Assembly (NCBI RefSeq): GCF_008831285.2 | Contig: NC_045139.1 | Location: 188,501 to 252,500 of the forward strand | Reading direction: 5' to 3' | Length of the DNA stretch: 64,000 nucleotides | From: Nymphaea colorata | Lineage: Eukaryota > Streptophyta > Magnoliopsida > Nymphaeales > Nymphaeaceae | Shown: piece after piece, positions 37,901 to 49,631 of the stretch | How positions within the stretch are numbered: the stretch's first letter is position 1 | Layout of the letters: each line of letters opens with the position of its first letter | Notes under the pieces: generated by a model | What the model was told of the DNA's origin: nothing | Seen by the model: the letters and a program-made list of their open reading frames with translations, nothing else | Database searches by the model: none | Program-made: the position numbers and the translations under genes

Positions 37901-39324
37901 CTTACGTTGGTTCATCTGTCTCATATCACACACTGGCGAAATGGAGAGGTGCTTGGATTTCAAGAGGTCACTCCCTCCCTTATACCAATGAGATGGGACG
38001 AATCAATTAGCTGACATGTACTGCAGGCTCACACCAAACATCGATATAGCTCTGAACCCTGGGGTAGGGGTGCTTCTGAGAAGGTATGTAAGGCGAGATG
38101 CTCCCCTCATTGGACGCAAGCTCTATCCCACAAATAACAATCCACCCTTAGCCCCTTGTAGCACACACCGGCAATATATCTGCTCGTGTATTGTGGACTA
38201 AGGCCACACAACCTTGCCATCGTCAAAATCCTTGCCCTAGTGAGGTTAAACAGAGGCAAGCCACTTGCTGGTTGAAGAAAGTCAATAAGTTTTATGGGGT
38301 TGTGGGGCACTTTCGAAAGCGTGGTTCATAATATACGATAAGAGCTAACAACAGCTTGGAGGGAAAGATGATAAAAAGAGAAGGTTGAGTGGCAGATAAA
38401 TGACTGGGCGATGAGCAAGTTTTGGATTCAGGAATAGATAGGCTTAATTCCAATTCAGGTCATTCCTGGTGAGTTCTATCATTTAAAAGAACCTCTTGTA
38501 TCCTAGACTGTGCAGGAAATATCATCGGAAGAAGACGCAGGTTCAGTTTCAATTTTCAAGCCTCTATACTTGTGGAAAATGCAGCAGATAAACTTTACTC
38601 GCTTTGTCAACCAACGCTGATATCTCGAGAAAATATGAGAATCCAGACAATCTAGCGGGAAACGGAGAAGGTACATGCGGCCAAGTGGTGGTCTTCCCCC
38701 TGCAAGCTGGACTGCATACTCCCTTGAATGATAAACTTCACAAGCGGAAGCGGGAACATCAGAACCATTTATTCTTCCATGCATTTTTACTAGGAAATAT
38801 CGGTAGAAGTAAACAAACTCTTTAGTTTAACCGACTTCCCCCCGTTGGGCCTTATATCAGGACTAAAAGAAACTCTTCTCAAATATTGGAAGGACTGTTA
38901 TCATGTTACAGAGTATGATATATATGGAAATAACACGGTTGGGTGCTTCACGGTAAGTGACTGGAGAAGACGATACTTGGCTCGTCACCAATTTTAATAA
39001 ACTCGAGTAGAGTGCCCAAAAAGGTTGATTGCTTTTTTCATGATAGAAAGAACGCAGAGAGAGAGCGAGAGAGCGTGTGTGGTCGGGACAAAACTGAACG
39101 CCAAACTACCCAGAGTATGGCATACAAAAGACCCGCATAACATGCACACCAACGAAGATACATTAACGGAGCGAAAATATAATAAAATTTGCAAGCGAAG
39201 ACACTTAAGCGACAGCTCACATGCAGTTCCAGTGTGATCCTCGTCTACCATAAGGTGAAGAGTCGCATTCCCGAAGAAATGTTCCATAAATAAAAATCAA
39301 ACAGTTTCATACCCTCTTTCGTAA
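34968..39324. other. Intergenic region between the convergent pfkB and proteasome genes
   Basis: About 4.4 kb with the 3'UTRs of the two convergent genes at its ends. Only short chance ORFs are present. Simple-sequence features are a CT run near 35551-35568 and a poly-C run near 36446-36458. No RNA gene or element is recognised. Confidence 0.5.
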
Positions 39325-42300
39325 CTAGATATCCATGGGCGCAACATCTGGGCTCTTGTCTTCCTCCATGGCGCTCTGGTCAGATGCTTCTTCCTTTGGC
39401 TCCAACGTATCAATGAGCTGTTGAAGGGTCTTCTGATCGATTATCTGAAAAGGTTCGTCCTTCCCGAGAATGGCAACGGTGCAACTAGAGTTACTAAGCT
39501 GCTCACCCTGTAGAGTCTCCTTGATTGCGAAAAGACCGTGCTTTATGAGCTCCTCGCGCGAGCAGTCATTGAACGTCTCGAACTTTCTCTCCAGGTAGGT
39601 CTTTGCAGCTTGCGAACGTGAACCGATGGCAAAGGCTTGGTATTCAAAATAGTTGCCACTTGGGCAGTTGTAGTAAAGATGAGCACCAGATTCGTCTAGT
39701 CCAGCAACCAGAAGCCCCACGCCGTAGGGCCTCTTCCAGGACCTTTGTGTGCAGACCTAAAAGAGGAGCATTTCAGGATTCGGACATAGTAACCACTAAA
39801 GAAATGGATAAAAGTGACAAAGATGACTTCGCAGCCAGCAAGTCTTTTCTTTCAAAGCCCACCGTGACCAAGATGATTATATGCAAATTTTGACATGGGC
39901 GACCGAGATCAACTAAACTAAAGCAATAAATCTATGACTCAAGTGCTGCACGATGCCTGCTGCCTAGGCGCTCATGTTGCAGCTTCCTTTTCAGTCCAAA
40001 ATGCTGACAGTACTAGGCCATCGTATATGGAAAACCTACACATTCCTTCTATTTAATAAAAAAAAAAAACAAATTACTTTAGACTCTTAGAATATGCCTT
40101 AAAACCAAAATAAGAAAACATCAACTAACAAATACAACGCTTATGGATTCACTCCAAGTGGAGGAAAACAAAAAGCATATGCAAACTATCTAGCAAAAAC
40201 CAGCAAGGAACGTTCGATATGTTCAACTGGCTTCAATGCTCTAACAAGAAAGAAAATCTGCTAAATAACTAGTCATTAATCACACAATGAAATCTCAAGG
40301 ATATGTTATGTCCATCTATGTTGTTGAACATGGGATGAACATAAAAACAGGGTTTATCAATAATGAGGGGATTCAGGCCATCTTGATGATAGTGATCTAC
40401 CTCACTTTCAGCAAAACATATAAAATTATAAATTGACCACTTACTCCAATGAGCAGTTGCCACATGCATTTTCTCATCACATTTCATAACCATGTAAAAG
40501 GCCAGGGAGTTTTACAGGGAAACGTCATTCTCTAACAAGCTAATTTCTTATTTAATAATAAGGGCATGAACTATTTGAGTGACGTAATAAAAGGTAAACC
40601 AAAAGCTGAAAATTTTATTTATGATAAGTTATATGGCCAAATGTTTCCAAATACACAAAAAGGTAGGCAATGACACATCAAAGCAGATGCAGGAAACAAG
40701 TCTATGAGAAAATAATTTGTCCATTTAGGCAAAATATAAGAACAAGTCAACAAGATGCATATAAGAATTTGACGCAGCTCTCAGTTTTCATTCTATGCAA
40801 GGTGCCTACGCAAAATACCTCAGGCTGCACTGGATTTGTGCACTACCAGGAATTATGCAAGAAGAAATAAAACTACTGCAAGATCCAATCAGCAACCACA
40901 TTTCAACATTGAATTAAAGTATCACTAGCATGCCAAGTTTCACAAACTATAAAAAAGAAAGTTGTATCAGGTGGAACATAGCAGATATACACATGCGTAC
41001 ATGTCTCCGCATCCAGACAATAAAACAGGTACATAGAAATATTCATCACCTCAATGTTAAAAATGAAAATGAAAGAAAAGAAAATTGGAAAGCCAACTCA
41101 ACTTGATACCATCTAAACACATATTATCGGTTACATGCACAGTATGCACCTAGGTATAAAACCTTCAAAATTCAAGGTGAAAGAGAGTTATCAATAAGAT
41201 TTAAGAGTGAGGGAAGGCAACTGAAGTTCCTCCTAGTTCAACAAAAAGTGCATTCCCTTGTATAATCCTTTAAATCAGAAGATCTTTTTTTTTTATTACA
41301 TTGTATAATTTTCTAAATGTGGTATCAGTAAGAGGATCTGAGATCATGTACTATAACTAAAAACGACGATAAGCAGATTGATCTCAATTTGGAAGTAAAG
41401 ATGGTGAAGCTTTCTCAATATCCATATCCTTCTCAAGCTTCTGCTTTCTCTAACATGATTCATCGGGACAAGACAATGGAAACTCCAACATGTGGTTGGG
41501 TTGGATAGATTCTAATATCTATACTGTATTCTAGAAAAAAATTTCCAGAACTGTCAATATTCACATCTGATTTCAACTGCTTAGGAACAGATTGGAGAAA
41601 GAAGTCCAAAAATCCCTAACTTGGTTGACCTGCCTAATGTTGCTGATTAGCAAGCTGTTCAACTACGTCTGTCTGAAGTCTGAACTATAGTCAAGTCTAC
41701 GGATCCTGTTTCTCCACTTGTTTCTATATAAAGTGAAAACTTTATGGCATGTTTCAAAAGTGGAGTAGGCCCTCCCTTGACGTACCATCTCATTCTCACC
41801 CACTTTATCTGTCTCACACTTAAGGGTGCAACAGAAATTTTGGAGGAGTACCCCTTAAAAATAAAGGGAAATGGTGGAATAATGGAGGGCGCCACGAGAC
41901 ACCATCCGTTTTGTTGGAATTAGCAGAATAGGGATTATGCACAAGGTTTGCCTTAGTCTGTTAGACCATTTTCTTCACCATCCAAACATGCCCTTGCTTC
42001 ATATTCTTTGTATCACCTCTGGTTATATTCCAGCAAGTTTCAATGGCCTTCTCATTTTTATCATTCCTTCCACTTGCATGATGTATCGTCTCAACATTTC
42101 TTATTTGTGTAACAATAGGCTTTTGCATAATATGTTCAAACCATCTTAAATGATTGATCTTGTTAATCTAAATGAATTCTAATACATGAGTTATTGATTG
42201 ACTTTCTTACAACTTCAAAAATCCCTCGTCCATCATATCTATCTTCATGGATTCTGACTTCATTTTTCTTCTTGGTCGCCCAACATTCAATTCCATATAA

Positions 42301-43693
42301 AAGATGCTGGTCAAACAATAACCTCACAAAAAATTTTGTTCCTCATGAAGGCTTCACCGTGCAGCATACCCAAATAGGTGTACTTTTGCTCGTGATATCT
42401 ACATTATCTCCACCATCGCGTGTCACTGATCCTAAGTCACACAGGGTGCGCCAAATATGGTGGCACACCTGCGTCGGTGCGAGTGTGGGTGCAGCCCGAC
42501 ACAACGCTCAACTTGGTCAAACCAAATCGGGTGTTGCTGACCGCACCTGTTTTTTTTTTTCTCTTGACTCTATCACATGCTCAGTTGGAAAAGAAAATAT
42601 TTACTGTTCAATCATCATTTTCACATTATGTAGATAATGGCACTGCTTTTCCTATTGAACTACACAGGAAAGTGTGAAACTTAAGCTCGATATATAAACA
42701 GACGAAACAGAGCACGCTTCTATTTCTTAGAGTTTCATCTCTACTGGCAACTAGAAAACTAGTCAGAAAGTTCTTGCACTAAAAGCCCAAAGGAGTCAAA
42801 TTTCATACTAATCTGAAAACAAAGTGATTTCACTCTAGAAACTATCTATCGCAGTAATTAAGCTAAATGTAAACTATGCACCTCCAAATTGACCACGCAC
42901 AGAGTAATATGAAAGCATGGTCACCCGAAAACCCACACTGCCATGTAGAACCTCGAGCACCTAGTGTGAAACTCAAACATCACATCCAGCATTTCAATAA
43001 CTGTTTCATAGAATTCAATAAGTCAAGGATCCAATGTTGGAGACCATGATCTTATTTTCTCCATCCAATTTAACACAAGATTACTTGCTTTTCAAGGAAT
43101 GGGTCGACCAACCATTCTTTATATCCAGATAACTACTTGGCCTATACTTTAGAACTATAAGGAATTAGCAATCTAACAGATTCAGGTATCCCACTAACTA
43201 CACTTATTGCTTGGAAACAACATGAATTTTCCAGGGTCGGAAGCAATTATCAAAATGCACAATGAAAAAACGAACAAAAGAAAAAAACAGGCCTCAAGCA
43301 GAGAAAAACATCAGAAGGACCGATTGCCAGTTGTGGGCGCACCTGGGCCTTATCGGCAAGCTGGACGACCAACCTGCCGACCGGGAGGGACGACTCGTAG
43401 ACGAAGCTGTAGTTGATGCACTCGGACCTAAGGTATCTGGAGAGGACGCGGCCATCGGCGGTGAGCCCCGCGATGGCGATCCCGATGTGGTCGTCGATCT
43501 TGAAGATCTTCCGCTGGTGGGACGAGAGCTCGGAGTTGGCCTTATTGACGCTAGCGAGGACGACGTGGCTGCGGGACCTCAGCCCGATCGCGGCACTCCC
43601 CTGTTTCACGGCTTCCATGGCATACTCCACCTGGAAGAGGCGGCCTGCGGGGCTCCACGTCGTAACGTCCGTGTCATACTGGTTCCTGAACAT
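39325..43693 (-). CDS. PAF1: 20S proteasome subunit alpha type-1 (alpha6)
   Basis: Non-catalytic subunit of the outer alpha ring of the 20S proteasome, in cytosol and nucleus. Two exons, complement of 43343..43693 and 39325..39756, join in phase 0 ([17 protein letters not shown]) to give 260 residues. The N-terminus has the alpha-subunit signature: [20 protein letters not shown], then [11 protein letters not shown]. The rest matches PAF1 closely, with [19 protein letters not shown] and [20 protein letters not shown]. The acidic tail ends SPDVAPMDI and is about 18 residues shorter than the Arabidopsis protein (278, from memory). Exon 1 is far more GC-rich than exon 2. The single 3.59 kb intron contains a LINE fragment in the same orientation. 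A site II-like TGGGCT element lies about 155 bp upstream. Confidence 0.96.
41945..42312 (-). pseudogene. Degenerate LINE reverse transcriptase C-terminal fragment in the PAF1 intron
   Basis: Reading the minus strand with frame changes gives [17 protein letters not shown] (usually LLYGxECWxxKK), then [19 protein letters not shown] (usually LRWFGHVxRRPxxAPVR), then RRPLKLAGI (usually GRGRPKxTW). This order is characteristic of the region downstream of the catalytic domain in plant LINE ORF2. Several frames and stops are broken and the middle is shortened, so it is inactive. It lies in the same orientation as PAF1 transcription. Confidence 0.72.
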
Positions 43694-45866
43694 CTTCCCT
43701 CCCTGTCTCCCCTCTACCTGTGCTTCTCGCCGGAAAAAGGGAACTGCGAAGGGTGCCGGAATTTGTGTGCCCTAGTGTCTCTTCCCCTGCACTTTATGAA
43801 GGGGAGGGTACTGAGAGAAGCGAAAGGAGATGGCACTTGTTTTTAGCCCAAATTACTTGAAAGCCATTGAGTCGCTCTAGCGTCTGAGCGTGGACCGGGT
43901 TCACCAAGGGTTGGTCTTCGTTCGGCTCATATTAATATATCGGCCAGTTATATAACTAACTCGTGCAAACTAGTTAGTTGCTAATTCAGATATCTTCGAG
44001 CCAATACATTCTCCTTTATTATCATTGGAAAATAGCTTGATCAATCTTAGTTTCATATCGTTTAAAACAGTTTTAGAGTTCGAACTTAACTATTTCTAAT
44101 CTTAAAAGAATTGTGCGTTTTATGAGAAAGACCTAACTTAGATTGTAGTGAAAAAGGAAAGAGTTAGATCGACCTCTGCTTGTTTAATTTAACTTCTTTA
44201 TTAGCTTGATCACTGGACAACGAGTCAAGTTTCAAGGACGTCGAGCTCCCCCATAAGTTCGCTAACCTGACCTACTGTTGCAAGAGGCAATAGAGGGGCG
44301 GAGCACGACCCGGGTGAGGTGGGACCCACCTCGTCGGATGGCATAATGGGAGATTCTCGGAGAGCAGAGGGCGATTTAGCGACCGTTTTGAACTCCGTCC
44401 GACGCATTTCTTTTCCCGCAAGAAAACGGATGTACGGGTCGGATGAGTGGGAAATCCAAATCCACACGCACCATTACCGAATCAACCTCATCGGGTTCGC
44501 ATTCGATCAGATGTTGATCCAATATCCTAGTTAGCAATTGTCAGCCAGATCGTGGACGGTACTTCGTTGGGAGATTCATATATTATATGCATAGTATAAT
44601 TATATATGTATGGTATAATTGGCAAACTCATGACTCGAACTCGGATCAGTAGATGGTCGGGTCATTGAGTTAGCGAGTAGACTCGTCGACTCAGCTGAGT
44701 TAGATCATTAAATTTTGATGTATTTTTATTGCATATAGTTGAAGTAAGGTCTTTACTCTCTAAAAGGCTAATTTTTTTCATGTATTTTTACTGCAACCGA
44801 GTCGAGCCATCATCGCCTAGTCAGGCAATGGTGGGATTTATGGGCGATCCGGCAAGTTTGGATGCATCTCCGAGACTTAGAACAAAAACAACTTGAGTAT
44901 CGTTCAGCTTGAAGGAACTCCCTTGGACTCCATCAAACAGGAATGAGAAAGTTGTGAAAGGTGTCCACAAACAGCTTCCCTTGTGTTGTGTCGTATTATC
45001 CTTAGAGTACAGTGGAAACCAAATTCTGGGTCAAAATTAATAACTTTACCTTCATAAAAAAGATTGAGTACAAAATAAACCAAACTCATTATTGTTGTTG
45101 TTGTTAATATTTCACACTTTGGTCCGCCTAAACTTGAAAGGTACCTCGTTCAATGGGCATTCCCTATATATTAACTATCTAAACGAACATATTTGCAAGT
45201 TCAGATTAGTCAAGTATCGGGCTAAACTGAGAAAATCAACTATGATCACATCCACGAGTAAGGAAATCTGAAGACAAGTGGATTCGGTCCGGATGTGGGC
45301 CTTATGAAATCTGCGGCATTAAACGGATCTAGCCGTATGGGATTGAGGAGAAATAGCAATAGCTGGTCTAGGATTCGATCACATCAACTATACTTTGATT
45401 CTGTTGTTATTGATAATATTTCACTTCTCATTCACAGAAACAAAGTTTTAGGGGAACCCACTGGAATTCATCATTTCCAGCATAAGAAAATGAATGAACC
45501 TCAAATCCGATCCATAAAAGTTTAATTAGAGGGAGTAAGTGAAAGCATTGATCGGTGAGAAATGCATTTTCCGGAAGTGTCGAATGGTAACCTGGTTAAG
45601 GTTCAAGCATAACATGCCATTATTCGTTTTCCCTTCATGCAAAACCCAATGGTCGACCTTTCTTTTGCTGATAAGTATCCTCACGGCTTCAGCCTTGACA
45701 CAAATTAAGAAGCGTTTTATTCAATTATATGCTGGGTTTTGCAGTGAATATGAGAGTTGAGTTCTAAAATTCGGACCTGGAATCTTTCGCATACAATATA
45801 TTTGTGCCTAAAGAGTGAATTGTAACATCCCAAAGCTGCATGGATAGTTGAGCACCGTATCGAACA
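43694..45866. other. PAF1 promoter and intergenic DNA
   Basis: The first few hundred bases are PAF1 upstream sequence. No gene is recognised beyond that; the open frames present are short and show no domain. Confidence 0.5.
43845..43850 (-). promoter_or_regulatory. Site II-like element upstream of PAF1
   Basis: The minus strand reads TGGGCT, about 155 bp upstream of the PAF1 start. TGGGCC/T elements are frequent in promoters of plant housekeeping genes. A six-base match alone is weak. Confidence 0.3.
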
Positions 45867-46386
45867 TACAAATACATATTTGTTCACTCGTGTTTCATGC
45901 TAGCCATTGTCTTCCTACATAGTTTTTTCTTAGTACAAATTGAATCGTTGCAGTTAGCTGCAGCTAGATTTCCTCTATTTTCATTTTCATGCAACTTTTC
46001 TTTTTCCATGGTAACTATCTCTCAATTATATAGGAGGTTATACAAATACATATTTGTTCGCTCGTGTTTCATGCTAGCCATTGGCTTCATACATAGTTTT
46101 TTCTTCGTACAAATTGAATCATTGCAGTTAGCTGCAGCTAGATATCCTCTATTTTCATTTTCATGCAACTTTTCTTTCTCCATGGAAAGTATCTCTCAAT
46201 TATATAGGAGGGAATACAAATAGATCTTTGTTCGCTGGTGTTTCATGCTAGCCCTTGGCTTCACGCATAGTTTTTTCTTAGTACAAATTGAATCATTGCG
46301 GTTAGCTGCAGCTAGATATCCTCTATTTCCATTTTCATGCAACTTTTCTTTTTCCATGGTAACTATCTCTCAATTATATAGGAGGG
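45867..46386. repeat. Three tandem copies of a ~174-bp repeat
   Basis: Units start at about 45867, 46041 and 46215 (spacing 174 and 174 bp), and a fourth begins and stops at about 46387. Each begins TACAAATA, contains TTTCATGCTAGCC, AGTTAGCTGCAGCTAGAT and TTTCATGCAACTTTTCTTT, and ends in CTCTCAATTATATAGGAGG. Copies differ at roughly 5-10% of positions. Because 174 is 58 codons, one plus-strand frame stays open through most of the array (45897-46223), repeating a QIESLQLAAAR-type peptide; I regard this as chance. Confidence 0.93.
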
Positions 46387-49300
46387 TACAGATGCCAGTT
46401 ATCAACTAAGTCTCATATGTAAATCAAGTAGTAGTGAGAGACTTGAGCAAGCCCGGGAACATGAACCATTTCTGCTAGCTATCTCATGAGCTGATGCTCC
46501 GTTCAAGCATATCTGGGTGGTGGTGCTCGCATATCTGGTGTATATTGATCACTTGTTCAGAGTACCATCAGGCCTGCCTGTTGAGCTGAGCTGACGATTA
46601 CCAACATGCTCCATCAATCGCAAGCAGAAAGGTTTCTCAGAGAGAAGGAGAGACTTATATTAGGAAAATAGACCTACTCATTAGAAGTTGTAGACAATAT
46701 TTTCTGCATTTGAGTTTGTTCTGGACAAATTAAAGGTTTAGATACTTATTAGGATTGGTTTATTAGCCTACCATCTTCTCTTTGTGAGACAGGATGGCCT
46801 CATATCACTTCCCAAAAGCATAAGCATTGTACTGCCTCTTCTCGTCCTCATTTGATCATCTCTCATGCATCCAATTATTTCCCTTTCTGTGCTATTGCCA
46901 ACTTCTTTCTTGTAATACTTCGTAGTTAATTCCTAGACATTTGAGGAATTCTGCAGGAAAGTTTCCAGCTGTTTGATGGTTTGGCATTTTCCAATCGGCC
47001 ACATCAATTTGACGATGACAAGGTTCTGCTATTGGCAATTGAATGATTCTCACCAGCAGAATAACTCGCTGTCATCCAATTGCCGCAACAGATAACGATC
47101 GAATGGATGAGTTTGAAATGATTTATGCGTTGAGAAACAGTTCATTGTCGGTAGGCTTCCCGTGCATGCTAGCTACCAGTCTGCAGCACACTTCATGAGC
47201 CATGTCTTGAATGGTAGGTCTTTGCTTTATAAAAATCTCATACGTTTCCCATTGCTGTGAAAGAGAAGTGACTGGGGACAACAAACGAGAGGCAGCTCTC
47301 GATTGTGCCATGTTCCACCTCCAGCTTTCTCTTCGTCATAAGAAAATGGTTATTATTATATCGATCGATTGTCGCTAGTAATCATGTAGTTATATGTTAT
47401 TAGGAATGCCATCGCATCTTTTTTGCTTTTCTTCTTCTCCTTTTCCAATTAGACGATGTCCCTTCTGATTGCATGCGCATTGGGCCGAGAAGTACTCTTG
47501 TTGTCATGATTGATTCCAATCATGGACTTAAAAATATATTTACTTTCATGTATCACTTTCCATTCGACACCTAAAAGTTGTATGCCTCTCTGGTGCGATT
47601 AATATTGATCGAGTTACTCAGACTATTACAACTGACGAGCTCTGTCTGTGGTGCAGGTAATCAGAATGCGATGGAGATGAAAAAGCTCGTGTGGTGTCGC
47701 CACAGTAGACTAGCTAGTAGCTGATTGCCGGTGTGCCCACAGAAATCAAACGTGATATATGTTGATTGTGCATATGAGAGGTCATCCATTGATATCCTGC
47801 TTTCTTGACAATAATGCTGTTGTCCAATTCATGATTTCATACCCACCATCTTTTAATTATCACCACCCTGCAGCCTGTCAGTTACCATCGTAGAAAAACA
47901 AAACTCTTAAAATTGATTATCATGCGGTGGTGTAAACAGGTAGGCTATGGTCATCAAATTTTGTTCTTGTAGTACTATAAACGTCGTTGGGCTGCAGATG
48001 GCTCAGGAGCAAACGGACGAACATCTCTCCACTGATAACTACATGCAATGACAAGGAAATTTTAAAAACCATAATCGACCAAATGATGAAGCATATGTGA
48101 TTTTAAAAGGAAAACAGTTGCAGGTAAGACAAAGTTTGGCGTGGAGTCAACTGAACCAATTTTGGTCAGGAGAATGAAGCTGTGAATTGATGTGCTATTC
48201 CTAATATTAATTTACACCGGTAGGTTAGAGTTGGCCAAGCATAACCACCACCAATATTTCTGGCGTCTAAATGTACAGGCCTCGCAGAAATTATCGGCAC
48301 CATTAATGCCACATTTAGAAGAACGTACCTGGAGTGATGTAACTGGCGTCTGTTTAAACCAATGATCAGGAGTACACAAGAAACGAACAATGTTCGAGTA
48401 GGCCCATTAAGTTAGCCAAGAGAAAGGGCATTGTTTCAGAGTCCACAGTGAGAACGGGACCATTGGCCCGTCGGTGTCACATCGGAATGCCAAACCGGAA
48501 CCAATACTCGAGCAAATACATGTACTACTGCTCTCAACATAAATTAATGGACAAGCAATTGGATAGAACCCGGGTGAAACAGTAAGTGCCGATGTTAAGA
48601 GCATGGAGAAGGTTAACCACTGTAGTTGCTTGGCAATGTGAAACACTATATTCGCCTAACCTATGTTTTTTGCTGCATGATCAGGTCACGTGATCACAGT
48701 TCTGTATTAACATCTTCAATATATAAGTACTAAAGAAGAAACACGAAAGCAAGGTAGCATCCGGGAACTCTTTTCATGCATCACAAATGCCAAAATCTTG
48801 TAAGAGTGTTTTCTAAATTTCTTGTGGAAATTTTCGCTACTTCAAGCATAAAAACATCATCTAAACAGCCTCAAACAGTGTCTCTACTACCAGTGCCCCT
48901 ACCAAGCTCTGAAAAGCCAGTGATCCCCCACCAAATATCCAATCAGTCTCCAAATGCAACTGGAGCGCTTTTGGCTGTCCTGTTTTCATAATTCTATGAA
49001 CTGGCAGCTAGTGGTAGGAAATTCATGGCTAGAGAGGGAGAGAGAGAGAGAGAGGGATGACTCCCAGAATTTGGCCCTGAAAGAAGAAGTCACACCCTTT
49101 CTTTTCAGATAAAGCAAGAGCAGAGGGGGGTTCACATGGTGGCCAAGCAACAGTGCTTTCAAGATGATATCTGTCCTTTTCAACAGTAGCCCTCCTCAAT
49201 GATTGCAAGCCATGGGTTTCACTCTGCGAGAAAGAGAAGAGAGAGACTCGTCGGTGTAGGCGTTGGCCTTGTCCTCGGAAGGGTGTAAGCTGTAAGAGAT

Positions 49301-49445
49301 TGGGGTACGATCTGCATGGGTAGGCATTGCAACATGTAACCTGTCTTCTTCTCCAACAACTCCTCCCTCCCCAAACTAAAGAAAGTAAAAAAAAAAAGAG
49401 AAGGCATGCAGTGGGGCGGCCATTTGCCTTGTCCACACTTATGCG
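46387..49445. other. Intergenic DNA without recognised gene
   Basis: Short frames such as 47123-47311 (-), which begins MAQSRAASRLLSPVTSLSQQ, have no recognisable domain. A GA run lies near 49036-49055. No transposon end or RNA gene is evident. Confidence 0.45.
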
Positions 49446-49631
49446 CTACCTCGTCATGCCATGGCCATGCACGCTCTCTACCTTCACTGTGATGTACGAA
49501 CCGGTCTCCGCTTCCTCGCCCAATCCGGTCTTCGCTCCCCTCCAGACATGGCGGTTGTCCCTTTCCTCCCGTGACCCTCCTGCGCTTTTCTTCTCCACTG
49601 GCTCTCCGAAGCTACCCCTGCCCTGCTTCAT
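49446..49631 (-). CDS. Possible small protein ORF (61 codons), unrecognised
   Basis: A minus-strand ORF starts MKQGRGSFGEPVEKKSAGG and ends SYITVKVESVHGHGMTR plus TAG. Its third codon positions are mostly G or C, and composition is non-random: charged and glycine-rich, then a short beta-like VKVES segment. The frame is open about 50 codons further upstream without an ATG, so it could be the last exon of a larger gene or a stand-alone small protein. The opposite strand is also open here (49327-49722). No family is recognised and no promoter is assigned. Confidence 0.3.
   Translation of the reverse strand: MKQGRGSFGEPVEKKSAGGSREERDNRHVWRGAKTGLGEEAETGSYITVKVESVHGHGMTR

Noticed and set aside
42420-42677. 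85-codon plus-strand ORF in the PAF1 intron
   Set aside because: Composition looks like a degenerate GC-rich dispersed repeat; there is no domain, and it lies within an intron antisense to PAF1.
45897-46223. 108-codon plus-strand ORF
   Set aside because: It is a by-product of the 174-bp tandem repeat staying in frame (58 codons per unit); no start context, domain or promoter supports it.
47123-47311. 62-codon minus-strand ORF beginning MAQSRAASRLL
   Set aside because: No family resemblance, splice support or promoter; kept only as part of the intergenic description.
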